From Thalassococcus sp. S3 (GTDB taxonomy: Bacteria; Pseudomonadota; Alphaproteobacteria; Rhodobacterales; Rhodobacteraceae), in NCBI RefSeq assembly GCF_004216475.1, contig NZ_CP022303.1:2170001-2234000 (forward strand): a stretch of 64,000 nt of DNA, written 5' to 3'. Numbering within the stretch: the stretch's first letter is position 1; each line of letters starts with the position of its first letter. Below are positions 55,798 through 64,000 of the stretch, piece by piece. Both the position numbers and the translations under genes were made by a program. Under the pieces are notes generated by a model. The model was not told the DNA's origin, made no database searches, and saw only the letters and a list, made by a program, of their open reading frames with translations.

Positions 55798-57261
55798 ATG
55801 GTTTCGCGCGTCATTCCGGTCGAACCTTTCGATCTGATCATCTTTGGCGGCACGGGTGACCTGGCGCGGCGCAAGATCCTGCCGGCCCTGTTTCGGCGAT
55901 ATTGCGCGGGGCAGATGCCCGCGGACGCCCGGGTGATCGGTGCAGCGCGCAGCGATATGAGCCGCGATGACTACCGCGATATGGCCGCCGAAGCGCTGCG
56001 CGAGTTCGGCGGTGGTCGGGCCTGCGAGGATGGAACGGTTGCCGGTTTCCTGGACCGTCTGGACTATGTGCAGGTCGACGCCCGGGGCGAGGCGGGGTGG
56101 GAAGACCTTGCAAGTTTGCTGGGCGAGCCGCGGATCCGGGCCTTCTACTTCTCGGTCTCGCCGGATCTCTTTGGCGATCTGGCCCAGCGGCTGACCGATC
56201 ACGGCCTGACCCACGACCAAACCCGGATCGTGGTGGAAAAACCCTTTGGCCATGACCTCGACAGTGCAAAGGCGCTGAATACGGCGCTCGCAGCGCATTT
56301 CGTCGAAGAACAAGTGTACCGGATCGACCATTATCTGGGCAAAGAGACGGTGCAGAACCTGATGGCCGTCCGGTTCGGAAACGTGCTGTTCGAGCCGCTT
56401 TGGAACAGCCAGTTCGTGGATCATATCCAGATCACGGTTGCCGAAACCGTCGGGGTCGGCGGGCGCGGCGAATATTACGATCATGCGGGTGCGATGCGCG
56501 ACATGATCCAGAACCACCTGATGCAGCTTTTGTGCCTGATCGCGATGGAGCCACCGGCAAAGTTCGATCCGGACGCGGTGCGTGACGAGAAACTCAAGGT
56601 GATCCGCGCCCTAGATAGTGTGCTGCCGCATCACATTGTGCGGGGACAATATGATGCGGTCGCAGGCGATGCCGAGCATCAAGGCTATCGCGAGGCGGTG
56701 AACAATCCACGCAGCACGACCGAAAGCTATGTCGCGCTGAAGGCGCATATCAGCAATTGGCGCTGGACGGGCACGCCGTTCTATTTGCGGACGGGCAAAA
56801 GGCTGGTGGCCCGATCTTCGGTGATCAACGTAATGTTCAAAAAAACACCCCATTCGATTTTCGGGCTGGAGGCGGGCGGGGGGCCGAACATCCTGTCCAT
56901 CCGGCTGCAGCCGAACGAGGGGATCACGCTGGCCGTGACCATCAAGGAACCGGGCCCGGGCGGGATGCGCCTGATCGATGTACCGCTTGACATGACCTTT
57001 GCCGAAGCGCTGGGGCCGGAGGGCGAGGATCCGCCCGATGCTTATGAACGGCTGATCATGGATGTGATCCGGGGCAACCAGACCCTCTTTATGCGCGGCG
57101 ATGAGGTGGAGGCCGCCTGGGCCTGGACCGATCCGATCATCGCAGGCTGGAAGGCCCGCGGCGACGTGCCCAAGCCCTATGACAGCTTTAGCATCGGGCC
57201 GGGTGATGCCGATGAACTTCTACGCCGGGACGGACGGGCCTGGAGGGGGATCAAGCCGTGA
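55798..57261 (+). CDS. zwf: Glucose-6-phosphate 1-dehydrogenase
   Basis: This 487-residue NADP(+)-linked enzyme makes 6-phosphogluconolactone, first step of the oxidative pentose-phosphate and Entner-Doudoroff routes. It has the dinucleotide motif IIFGGTGDLARRKILPAL at residues 14-31, the conserved VEKPFGHDL, and the active-site peptide RIDHYLGKETVQNL. ATG 55798 follows a GACAAGG leader and gives the family N-terminus; the frame is open to 55591 without one. It overlaps pgl by GTGA, so zwf-pgl-pgi form an operon. Confidence 0.96.
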   Translation: MVSRVIPVEPFDLIIFGGTGDLARRKILPALFRRYCAGQMPADARVIGAARSDMSRDDYRDMAAEALREFGGGRACEDGTVAGFLDRLDYVQVDARGEAGWEDLASLLGEPRIRAFYFSVSPDLFGDLAQRLTDHGLTHDQTRIVVEKPFGHDLDSAKALNTALAAHFVEEQVYRIDHYLGKETVQNLMAVRFGNVLFEPLWNSQFVDHIQITVAETVGVGGRGEYYDHAGAMRDMIQNHLMQLLCLIAMEPPAKFDPDAVRDEKLKVIRALDSVLPHHIVRGQYDAVAGDAEHQGYREAVNNPRSTTESYVALKAHISNWRWTGTPFYLRTGKRLVARSSVINVMFKKTPHSIFGLEAGGGPNILSIRLQPNEGITLAVTIKEPGPGGMRLIDVPLDMTFAEALGPEGEDPPDAYERLIMDVIRGNQTLFMRGDEVEAAWAWTDPIIAGWKARGDVPKPYDSFSIGPGDADELLRRDGRAWRGIKP

Positions 57262-57926
57262 ACCTGGTGGAATATGCGGATCGGGAGATGTTGGCCATCG
57301 ACGTGGCCAACATGCTCGCAAGCGAATTGAAAAGCTGTCTTTTGCATCACGATCACGCGTCGTTCGCGGTGCCGGGCGGGACCACGCCCGGCCCGATCTT
57401 CGACGCCTTGTGCGGCGCGGACCTGGAATGGGACCGTGTGCATGTCATGCCGACGGATGAAAGGTGGGTCCCGGAAACGGACGAAAGGTCGAACGCAAGG
57501 CTGATCAAACAGCGTCTGCTTGTGGATCATGCGCGCGCGGCCCGGTTTTGCCCGCTTTATGCCGATGGCGATGTGGATGCGGTCTTGCCGGAGCTTGCAT
57601 CGGCGCTTGAGGCGGAGATGCCTCTTTCGGTTTTGCTGCTTGGCATGGGGAGCGACATGCACACTGCGTCGCTCTTTCCCGGCGCCGATGGACTGGAGAG
57701 GGCCCTGGCGCCGGATGCGCCGATCCTTTTGGCCCAGCGGGCGGATCAGGTGCCCGAGCTGCGCGTGACCCTCAGCGCGTCTGTCCTTGAGGGGGCGATG
57801 TCCAAACATCTGGTGATCTTCGACGACGACAAACGCGCCGCACTGGAAAGGGCGATGACATTACCGCCGGAGACCGCACCGATCAACGCGGTGCTGACCG
57901 GCATGACAATTCATTGGGCGGAGTAG
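57258..57926 (+). CDS. pgl: 6-phosphogluconolactonase
   Basis: This 222-residue enzyme of the NagB/SugarP-isomerase fold hydrolyses 6-phosphogluconolactone. Motifs: [36 protein letters not shown] and [19 protein letters not shown] with the expected [12 protein letters not shown] pattern. The start is GTG, inside the zwf stop (GTGA). Confidence 0.94.
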   Translation: MNLVEYADREMLAIDVANMLASELKSCLLHHDHASFAVPGGTTPGPIFDALCGADLEWDRVHVMPTDERWVPETDERSNARLIKQRLLVDHARAARFCPLYADGDVDAVLPELASALEAEMPLSVLLLGMGSDMHTASLFPGADGLERALAPDAPILLAQRADQVPELRVTLSASVLEGAMSKHLVIFDDDKRAALERAMTLPPETAPINAVLTGMTIHWAE

Positions 57927-57933
57927 ATTTCGA

Positions 57934-59547
57934 ATGTGGAATGATATCAAGGCGCTGCATCGCGATGTTCAGGGCCGGCATATTCTTGACCTGTTTCAGG
58001 ATGATGAGACACGCGCCGACGGCTTCAGCGTGACGCTGGGGGAGCTGCGGTTTGACTATGCCAAGACCAACATCGCAGAGGCCGAACGGAACGCGTTGAT
58101 CGCACTCTGCGACAAGGCCGGCGTGGCGGCGCGAAGGGATGCGATGTTTGCGGGTGCCGCGATCAATGAAACGGAAGGCCGCGCGGTTCTGCACACCGCC
58201 TTGCGCAACAGCGGGGCAGGGGCGGTGGTCGTTGACGGCTTTGACGTCATGCCCGGTGTCAGAGACACGCTGGCCCGCATGCAGCGCTTTGCCCAATCGG
58301 TCCGGGATGGAACGCTGCAGGGCGCGGGCGGTGCGTTCACGGACGTCGTCAATATCGGGATCGGCGGGTCGGATCTGGGCCCGGCCATGGCTGTTCGGGC
58401 ACTGGCGCCCTATCACGACGGGCCAAGGTGCCATTTCGTGTCGAACGTGGATGGCGCCCATGTGGCGGATACGCTCAGGACGCTCGATCCGAAACGCACG
58501 CTTTTGATCGTGGCGTCCAAGACGTTCACCACGATCGAGACGATGACCAATGCCGAAACGGCAAAGGCCTGGCTTGTTGCGGGTGGCGGCGATCCGGCGC
58601 GCCAGATGGCGGCACTGTCCACGGCGCTGGAGAAAACCGCGTCCTTCGGCATCCCCGAAGACCACGTTTTCGGGTTCGAGGATTGGGTAGGCGGGCGCTA
58701 TTCCATGTGGGGTCCGATTGGCCTGTCGCTGATGATTGCGGTGGGCATCGAGGATTTCGACGCCTTCCTGCGCGGCGGAGAGCGGATGGACCGGCATTTC
58801 CAAACCGCGGACTGGGCCCAGAACCTGCCGGTCATGCTGGCGCTTGTGGGGATCTGGCATCGCCAGGTCTGCGGATACGGGACCCGGGCCGTGCTGCCTT
58901 ACGATCAGCGCCTTGAATACCTGCCGCTTTACCTTCAGCAGCTTGAAATGGAATCGAATGGTAAATCGGTTGCCATGGATGGCAGCGCCGTCGAGGGCGA
59001 GACGGGGCCGGTCGTCTGGGGCGCGCCGGGCACGAACGGACAGCACGCCTTTTATCAGCTGATCCATCAGGGGACATCGGTTATCCCCTGCGAGTTCATG
59101 GTGGCCGCCGAGGGACATGAAGCGGAGCTGGCTCATCATCACCGTCTGCTCGTTGCCAATTGTCTTGCCCAGTCGGAGGCGCTTTTGCGCGGCCGGTCCT
59201 TTGAGGAGGCCGAGGCCCGCATGACGGAGAAGGGGTTTGAGAGCGCGGAACGGGAACGCCAGGCTAAGCATCGTGTCTTTGCGGGGAACCGGCCGTCGAC
59301 GACCCTGATCTATCCCAAGCTTACTCCATATGTTTTGGGCCAGATCATCGCCCTTTACGAACACCGCGTGTTTGTCGAAGGCGTGATCCTCGACATCAAC
59401 TCTTACGATCAATGGGGTGTCGAGCTGGGCAAGGAATTGGCCACCTCTCTGGGCCCCGTGATTGATGGGACGGCTGAACCGGATGGCAAGGATGCCTCGA
59501 CCGTGGCGCTTGTGAACTATGTGCTCAGACAGCGCGGGACCCCCTAG
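57934..59547 (+). CDS. pgi: Glucose-6-phosphate isomerase
   Basis: This 537-residue enzyme interconverts glucose 6-phosphate and fructose 6-phosphate. It contains [34 protein letters not shown], the PGI signature [14 protein letters not shown] and [12 protein letters not shown], plus the C-terminal [20 protein letters not shown]. It starts seven bases after the pgl stop, completing the zwf-pgl-pgi operon. An edd/eda pair is not in this window. Confidence 0.96.
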   Translation: MWNDIKALHRDVQGRHILDLFQDDETRADGFSVTLGELRFDYAKTNIAEAERNALIALCDKAGVAARRDAMFAGAAINETEGRAVLHTALRNSGAGAVVVDGFDVMPGVRDTLARMQRFAQSVRDGTLQGAGGAFTDVVNIGIGGSDLGPAMAVRALAPYHDGPRCHFVSNVDGAHVADTLRTLDPKRTLLIVASKTFTTIETMTNAETAKAWLVAGGGDPARQMAALSTALEKTASFGIPEDHVFGFEDWVGGRYSMWGPIGLSLMIAVGIEDFDAFLRGGERMDRHFQTADWAQNLPVMLALVGIWHRQVCGYGTRAVLPYDQRLEYLPLYLQQLEMESNGKSVAMDGSAVEGETGPVVWGAPGTNGQHAFYQLIHQGTSVIPCEFMVAAEGHEAELAHHHRLLVANCLAQSEALLRGRSFEEAEARMTEKGFESAERERQAKHRVFAGNRPSTTLIYPKLTPYVLGQIIALYEHRVFVEGVILDINSYDQWGVELGKELATSLGPVIDGTAEPDGKDASTVALVNYVLRQRGTP

Positions 59548-59773
59548 CCGGGTCACCTGCCTTTCGATCAACCTGATCGGGAGCGGAGGCGCTGGACGCT
59601 GCGGAACGGAGTTTCGCAGAGCGACTTAGCCGGTTGCCAATCGCCAGGCGGCTTGGCAGGCTGGCCCGTGGGAGGAGACGGGCCGGAGACGTCGTGCATG
59701 TCACGACGGGCCATGTTTCAAAACACGAACGAGAACCGGGCGCCAAGCCCGATCAACGGGAAGGATACCTGTT

Positions 59774-61393
59774 ATGCTGGGACAGATGATGACTGCTCCA
59801 TTGCTGATTTCGTCGCTGGTTGAGCATGCCGCGAGATACCATGGCGCGACCGAGATCGTGTCGGTCAACACCAAGGAGGGGGTCGAAACGACGAACTGGA
59901 GCCAGGTCGAGGCCAATGCCCGGCGTCTGGGTTCGGCGCTGACCAAGCTGGGACTGGAGCCGCAAGCGCGCTGCGGCACCATTGCCTGGAACAACAGGCG
60001 CCACCTGGAGATCTATTTTGGCACGTCCGGCGCGGGCTTTGTCTGCCACACGATCAATCCAAGACTGTTCCCGGAGCAACTGATCTACATCATCAATCAC
60101 GCCGAAGATCAGGTGCTGTTTCTTGATGAAACGTTTCTTCCGATTGCCGCGAAACTGAAAGAGCATCTACCGAACCTCAAGCACATCGTGCTGATGGGGC
60201 CGCGCGACCCGGCGGCGGCCGAGCAGGTGCCGGGGCTGGTCTTTTACGACGAGCTTCTGGAAACCGGCGATCCCGAGTACGCGTGGCCCAGCTTTGACGA
60301 GAATACAGCGTCGAGCCTCTGTTATACGTCAGGAACCACGGGCAACCCGAAAGGCGTGCTTTATTCCCATCGTTCGACGCTTTTGCATTCGCTGGTGGCC
60401 AATCAGAAAGACACGCTCGCCTTGGGCGCTGCAGACGTCGTGTTGCCGGTCGTGCCGATGTTTCACGTCAATGCCTGGGGCGTTCCCTATTGTGCTGCGA
60501 TGGTGGGGGCACGGCTGGTCATGCCGGGGCCGAATTTGGACGGCGAAAGCCTGGTCAACCTGATTGACCAGCACCGTGTGACCATCGCATTGGGCGTGCC
60601 GACGATCTGGCTGGGTCTCTTGGGTCATGCCAAGGCGGCGGGCAGCAAGCTGGAAACCCTGACGCGCACGGTGGTGGGCGGGTCGGCCTGTCCGCCCTCG
60701 ATGATCGCCCAGTTCCGTGAGCAATATGGCGTGGACACGATCCATGCCTGGGGGATGAGCGAGATGAGCCCGCTGGGATCGGTCAATAAACCCCTGGCCA
60801 AACACCGTGACCTGCCAGTCGAAGATCAGCATCGCCTGAGAGAGAACCAGGGGCGTCCGCCCTTTGGCGTCGAACTGAAGATCGTGGACGACACCGGCGC
60901 GGCCTTGCCAGCCGACGGCCAGTCGCAGGGCGATCTGCTGGTCCGCGGACACTGGGTGCTCGACAGCTATTTCCGGATGGAGGATACCCAGACGCTTGAG
61001 GACGGATGGTTCAATACCGGCGACGTGGCGACCCTGGACGAAGACGGCTTCATGACCATCAAGGACCGGTCGAAGGACATCATCAAATCGGGCGGGGAAT
61101 GGATCAGTTCGGTCGAGCTGGAGAATATTGCCATCGGTCATCCCAAACTCGCTGATGCGGCGGTGGTCGGGGTGGCGCATCCCAAATGGGACGAGCGTCC
61201 GGTTCTGGTGGCTGTTGCGGGGGACGGCGAAAGCCCCACCGAGGAAGAGCTGCTGTCCTATTACGATGGAAAGATCGCGACCTGGCAGAAACCGGACCGG
61301 GTGGTCTTCATGGATGTCCTGCCGCGCAATGCCACGGGCAAGGTGCTCAAGCGGAACCTCAGGGAGACCTATGGCGATCTGCTGACCGGCTAG
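59774..61393 (+). CDS. Long-/medium-chain acyl-CoA ligase, DmdB-like
   Basis: This 539-residue AMP-forming ligase has motif [18 protein letters not shown] (AMP binding), the [10 protein letters not shown] adenine loop, [22 protein letters not shown] with the [14 protein letters not shown] hinge and the C-terminal Lys in [13 protein letters not shown]. The N-terminus ([22 protein letters not shown]) closely resembles the 3-methylmercaptopropionyl-CoA ligase DmdB of Ruegeria pomeroyi as I remember it, so DMSP demethylation or general fatty-acid activation are both possible. No dmdA, dmdC or dmdD is in the window. A GGGAAGGA site precedes the ATG. Confidence 0.9.
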   Translation: MLGQMMTAPLLISSLVEHAARYHGATEIVSVNTKEGVETTNWSQVEANARRLGSALTKLGLEPQARCGTIAWNNRRHLEIYFGTSGAGFVCHTINPRLFPEQLIYIINHAEDQVLFLDETFLPIAAKLKEHLPNLKHIVLMGPRDPAAAEQVPGLVFYDELLETGDPEYAWPSFDENTASSLCYTSGTTGNPKGVLYSHRSTLLHSLVANQKDTLALGAADVVLPVVPMFHVNAWGVPYCAAMVGARLVMPGPNLDGESLVNLIDQHRVTIALGVPTIWLGLLGHAKAAGSKLETLTRTVVGGSACPPSMIAQFREQYGVDTIHAWGMSEMSPLGSVNKPLAKHRDLPVEDQHRLRENQGRPPFGVELKIVDDTGAALPADGQSQGDLLVRGHWVLDSYFRMEDTQTLEDGWFNTGDVATLDEDGFMTIKDRSKDIIKSGGEWISSVELENIAIGHPKLADAAVVGVAHPKWDERPVLVAVAGDGESPTEEELLSYYDGKIATWQKPDRVVFMDVLPRNATGKVLKRNLRETYGDLLTG

Positions 61394-61870
61394 GACCACA
61401 CGCTTCACCGCCGGGCCGGGATCAGTCGGGGCGTTGGGCGTCGCTTCCTCCTAAAGGAACGCGAACGCGGCTCGGATGAGCCTCTCCGGTGACCCGGTGG
61501 CAGCAGCCGGTTCCGTTCAGGTGGTGCAGCGTCACCTGAGCGGGCTGGGCCAGGGATCTATCACGCCCTCCGCCAGCGGGACAACGTTTATGCCACTTAG
61601 CGGATCGCGGGCGCCTACGTTCGCCGGGCGCCGCGATCATTGCCGTTCTGCGATATGTCCGGCCCCCGGATCACATGCTGCCGGGGATGCCTTGGGCGCA
61701 AACTCCGGCGTAACAACATCACGATCCGCGCCAGAGCGGCGGAAATCACGTTGAGATTTGGCCAGGACGTCCGAGGCGTTCCCGTTCGGGATGATGTGCA
61801 GATCTCGAAGGGCATTGCCAGGCGGTTCAGGCCGTCCCTTTTTTGGGCGAAGTCGAAGACGGTCGCACTC
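61394..61870. other. 477-bp non-coding region between convergent genes with several hairpins
   Basis: No gene is recognised in any frame. Strong potential structure is present: an imperfect stem at about 61438-61467 (GCGTCGCTTCC pairing with GGAACGCGAACGC with two bulges), GGCTC-GGAT-GAGCC at 61469-61482, and TCAGGTG-GTGCAGCG-TCACCTGA near 61517-61539. GGTGAC at 61488-61493 can pair with GTCACC at 61531-61536 instead, an alternative fold. Possibilities are a decayed element, an RNA or terminator structure. Confidence 0.6.
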
Positions 61871-62923
61871 CTAAAACCGGATGCCGAACGCGGCTTTCAC
61901 GCCATAATTCCGAGGCGCCGGCGCACCGAGGTTATTTACAAAGCTGTCGATGACCACCGTTCCACCCGCTTGCGTCAAATAACTGATGCCGAGGTTGAGC
62001 CGCCCGCGATCGTTGCGTTGGTTCGCCGTCACCCCCACGTTGCTTCCATAGCCGTGGTTCGAGGTGCTCGAAAATGTGCCGCCGCCTTTTAGCACAAAAG
62101 GGGCGCCATTCATCTCGCGCAGCGTGTGCCGAAAGTCCAATCCCATCTTGATCTGATGCAAACGACTGCCCAACCTCGGAAACGAGCGTTGCTTGGGCTG
62201 CAACACATCTTCCTTGGCGTATGACCACAGGATGCTGGGAAGCAGGGTTGTTATGCCGTAACGCAGTTCGCCCGACATCTTCAGTTGCGCGAGGGCGCGC
62301 CGGGTCTCTGGCTGCCCCGTGCCGTCATCCGAAAGCCGGATAGTGTCAGACGTCTTCCCGTGCAAAAAGCGCCCCTCGAAAAACAGCGGATGATCGGCGC
62401 TTCGGACCAGGATATAGGGCCCCGCCATCACGCCTGTGCCCTCTCTGTCGGATGCGGCGGTCGCTTGGGACAGGTAATCGGCCTCGATCATACCGCCAAC
62501 GATCAGGGTGGGTCTCACAAGGGCATGAAGTCCGATTGCGCCGAAGCCGTATTTGTCCTTGCGTTGACCGGCTTCGCCCCACCGTCCGTTCATCCGTGCC
62601 CACAGGCGCCGCTCCACACCACTGGAGAAGGTCAGAGTGCCACGATTGTCCGTAACATCAGCATTCAACCGGCCCGATCCCGCTCCGGACAGAAAGGTCA
62701 CCAGATTAGGCTGATGCAGAACCAGCTTGTTCATCCGTGCCTTTTGAAACTGGAACATCAGTCTTTGGGCCTCGACCGTATCGGCCCGCGCGCTGATATT
62801 GCTCCAGCAAAACATCCAAACGACAGCGAGCAGGATAAGAACAAACCCATTGGCCACAATGGTGCCGAAAGGCGGCGTCAAGCCACCTGCGTGCCTTCCG
62901 GTAAGAACACTTGTCTTGGTCAT
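61871..62923 (-). CDS. Passenger-less autotransporter-type outer-membrane beta-barrel
   Basis: This 350-residue protein has a long signal sequence (hydrophobic helix at about residues 28-45, then NISARADT, cleavage after about residue 48). The rest resembles an autotransporter beta-domain: alternating strands such as LRYGITTLLPSILWSYAKED, GPYILVRSADHPLFFEGRF and the C-terminal NYGVKAAFGIRF ending in Phe, as required by the BAM machinery. There is no passenger. Start codon choice is uncertain: ATG 62923 lacks a good ribosome site and the frame is open to 63046 (TTG). Function unknown. Confidence 0.7.
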   Translation of the reverse strand: MTKTSVLTGRHAGGLTPPFGTIVANGFVLILLAVVWMFCWSNISARADTVEAQRLMFQFQKARMNKLVLHQPNLVTFLSGAGSGRLNADVTDNRGTLTFSSGVERRLWARMNGRWGEAGQRKDKYGFGAIGLHALVRPTLIVGGMIEADYLSQATAASDREGTGVMAGPYILVRSADHPLFFEGRFLHGKTSDTIRLSDDGTGQPETRRALAQLKMSGELRYGITTLLPSILWSYAKEDVLQPKQRSFPRLGSRLHQIKMGLDFRHTLREMNGAPFVLKGGGTFSSTSNHGYGSNVGVTANQRNDRGRLNLGISYLTQAGGTVVIDSFVNNLGAPAPRNYGVKAAFGIRF

Positions 62924-63352
62924 CGCATAGGCGCCTGAAACTGGAGCAGAGACAAAGGCGGCGTCGCTGAGAGGCAGATTGTTCAATTCGCGGATGGCGG
63001 TTAGCCTATACACGTTAAGGTTGATCAGCCACCCTGATATTCGCAAAAACCACCTAAATGATGCCGCCTGACGGTGTCAACGCGCAGCCAGAGGTGGCGG
63101 AATTTATGACGTGACGGCAGACACTGGCGAGGCATACAGCTTGGGACATCCGTGCCGCTGACGATGCGACGCGAGCCGCCTTTCTGTGTAAATGCAGCGG
63201 TAAACCTTTCCGGTCGGGCCGCAAGGGTCGTGGTTAAAACCATATCCGACGTTCCGGATTTACCTTCACCGGCAGGTCCGCTCAGTAGCAAGATGCCCCA
63301 CACATTACCGAGAAATACTTTATTTATACATGGCTTTAGGGGGCGTTTGTGA
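62924..63352. other. 429-bp intergenic region between the beta-barrel gene and tRNA-Gly
   Basis: No gene is seen here. A promoter-like pair for the leftward beta-barrel gene is listed separately. The stretch just beside the tRNA 3' end is AT-rich (TACTTTATTTATACATGG) and could contain tRNA termination sequence. Confidence 0.6.
63053..63080 (-). promoter_or_regulatory. Possible promoter of the beta-barrel gene
   Basis: On the minus strand TTGACA (63075-63080) is a perfect -35 element, 16 bases before TTTAGG (63053-63058), a poor -10. The start would be near 63046, about 120 bases before the chosen ATG. Confidence 0.35.
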
Positions 63353-63426
63353 TGGAGCGGGTAACGGGAATCGAACCCGTAACTTAAGCTTGGGAAGCTC
63401 GCGTGATACCTTTTCACCATACCCGC
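63353..63426 (-). tRNA. tRNA-Gly (anticodon CCC)
   Basis: The minus strand folds as a complete tRNA: acceptor GCGGGTA/TACCCGC (7 bp), D-arm GTGA/TCAC, anticodon loop TTCCCAA giving anticodon CCC for GGG codons, and a T-arm with CGGGTTCGATTCCCG. The discriminator T and CCA end are encoded. The bottom of the anticodon stem has a C-A mismatch and a G-T pair, so it is slightly weaker than usual. Confidence 0.94.
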
Positions 63427-63497
63427 GCTCTGGAGAGAGCGGATATCCAAAGGAGGGCACCAGGTCAATCGCGGTCTCGCAGCCCCAGGTCGGTTTG

Positions 63498-63540
63498 CTG
63501 GATTGAACCTGGGCGACTGCTCTGCCAATCCCGCGGGTCC
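63498..63540 (-). pseudogene. Possible tRNA remnant, lysine-like, missing the anticodon arm
   Basis: The minus strand reads GGATTGGCAGAGCAGTCG followed by CCCAGGTTCAATCC. This resembles the D-arm and T-arm of a tRNA-Lys (TTGGTAGAGCAGTCG... CCAGGTTCGAATCC) with the anticodon arm and the acceptor partner absent. It sits 72 bases from tRNA-Gly. The match is short and may be chance. Confidence 0.3.
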
Positions 63541-63542
63541 GG

Positions 63543-64000
63543 TCAAAGGGGTTTGGAAGCCCGGAAGATGTTGATCTGTGACGGAATACCCTTTGTTCCA
63601 AACGCCTCTGCGATCTCTTTGGCAATGGCGGCGGCGTCGGTTGCGCTGCCGTCGAAGAACTCCAGCGCATTTGCCGCCGGGCCGATTACGGTAAGGGTCT
63701 GTGCCAGATCCTCTATGTTCACAGCCTGGCCCAACGTCACCTGATGCGCCTCTCCCGCGACATCGATCAAACCCGCCTCGGTCAGGATGGCGCAGACCCG
63801 GTCGATGTTGCGGAACGCAAAGGGTCCCGGCGCGTCGCGATCCGATTTCGGGGGCTGGCCAAGCCGGGCCACCGCAATGCGGTTGGGCGTGGTGAAGAAC
63901 GGGTTTTCAGGTATTTCGCCCCAACAGGCCAGCGTCACGCGCGCGCCGGGTTTGAGGGCTTTGCTCATGTTGCGAAACGCAGCCACGGAATCGTCGAAAA
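63543..64000 (-). CDS. Class I SAM-dependent methyltransferase, 5' end outside the window
   Basis: About 152 C-terminal residues are present. The frame is open to the right-hand edge (FDDSVAAFRNMSKALKPGARV), which corresponds to the region after the SAM-binding motifs, where class I enzymes typically have RxLRPGGR followed by a strand. Next come LACWGEIPENPFFTTPNRIA and a C-terminal ALEFFDGSATDAAAIAKEIAE. The SAM-binding motif I lies outside, so the substrate is unknown. Confidence 0.82.
   Translation of the reverse strand, partial: FDDSVAAFRNMSKALKPGARVTLACWGEIPENPFFTTPNRIAVARLGQPPKSDRDAPGPFAFRNIDRVCAILTEAGLIDVAGEAHQVTLGQAVNIEDLAQTLTVIGPAANALEFFDGSATDAAAIAKEIAEAFGTKGIPSQINIFRASKPL

Noticed and set aside
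61438..61600. Cobalamin, TPP, glycine or SAM riboswitch.
   Set aside because: I compared the consensus boxes I know by eye and none is present; the position between two 3' ends also argues against a riboswitch.
61640..62092. A plus-strand frame reading like an IS5-type transposase fragment (AIIPRRRR).
   Set aside because: It is antisense to the beta-barrel gene over half its length and lacks the DDE motifs.
63025..63546. A minus-strand frame containing GPAGEGKSG, which looks like a Walker A motif.
   Set aside because: The frame runs through tRNA-Gly and the rest has no NTPase features, so the motif is a coincidence.
1..64000. CRISPR arrays, insertion sequences, prophage and integrase genes.
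   Set aside because: I found no regularly spaced repeats, no transposase or integrase motifs and no phage genes on either strand.

Overview
The window is about 64 kb of GC-rich alphaproteobacterial chromosome, most likely a Roseobacter-group member of the Rhodobacteraceae. The evidence is gene order and gene type: ispDF fused as in alphaproteobacteria, the run dusB-ntrB-ntrC-ntrY-ntrX-trkA-trkH-hfq-hflX, an usg gene, an annotation-only 'SufBCD component' membrane protein typical of this family, a DmdB-type acyl-CoA ligase and a PHB-related bdhA-patatin operon. I see no insertion sequence, prophage, integrase or CRISPR array. Most of the window is core chromosome, dense in 4-base ATGA start/stop overlaps.

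Layout. 1-3 kb: the end of an MmgE/PrpD gene, then a leftward operon ispDF-pgpA-pncC. 3.1-10.4 kb: a rightward nitrogen-control block, dusB-ntrBC-ntrYX. Both response regulators lack the sigma54-contacting GAFTGA loop. 10.4-15.5 kb: a lipoprotein (leftward), then potassium uptake trkA-trkH and hfq-hflX. 15.5-25.2 kb: a penicillin-acylase-family hydrolase, a beta-hydroxyacid dehydrogenase, a small acidic exported protein, a SYLF-domain lipoprotein, hemB, a membrane protein and mfd. 25.2-31.7 kb: a TPR protein, an MFS exporter, a two-helix potassium channel, a FrnE/DsbA oxidoreductase overlapping an AMP-forming ligase, and an XRE-cupin regulator that looks leaderless.

31.7-33.8 kb is an arsenic operon with an unusual make-up: an ArsR-ArsC fusion, a second ArsC and an aquaglyceroporin (AqpS), with no ArsB or Acr3 pump. 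It is driven by a promoter whose -10 and start codon lie in a 26-bp perfect palindrome. 33.8-35.7 kb is an orphan YejA-like binding protein. Just beyond it, a promoter-hairpin-terminator arrangement predicts an undescribed small RNA of about 75 nt. 36-38 kb is bdhA-pentapeptide protein-patatin. 38-46 kb holds a DUF502 protein, pseudouridine catabolism (psuK-psuG), a serine hydrolase, a VWA protein with a four-fold C-terminal repeat, a lone opgG and a degenerate ThiE-like protein.

46-61 kb is core metabolism and information processing: an SDR, trmJ, ctaA, an M32 carboxypeptidase, a DoxX-like protein, a LysR regulator, gyrA, usg, the zwf-pgl-pgi operon (entry to Entner-Doudoroff/pentose phosphate) and a DmdB-like acyl-CoA ligase. 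61.4-63.5 kb is looser: an unexplained structured non-coding stretch, a passenger-less autotransporter-type beta-barrel, tRNA-Gly(CCC) and a possible tRNA remnant. The window ends inside a SAM methyltransferase gene.

The observations I find most worth pursuing are the small RNA candidate (35.73-35.84 kb), the ars operon with its palindromic leaderless promoter, the VWA C-terminal repeat, the GAFTGA-less NtrC/NtrX pair and the 61.4-61.9 kb non-coding block. All calls come from reading the sequence; no database search was run.
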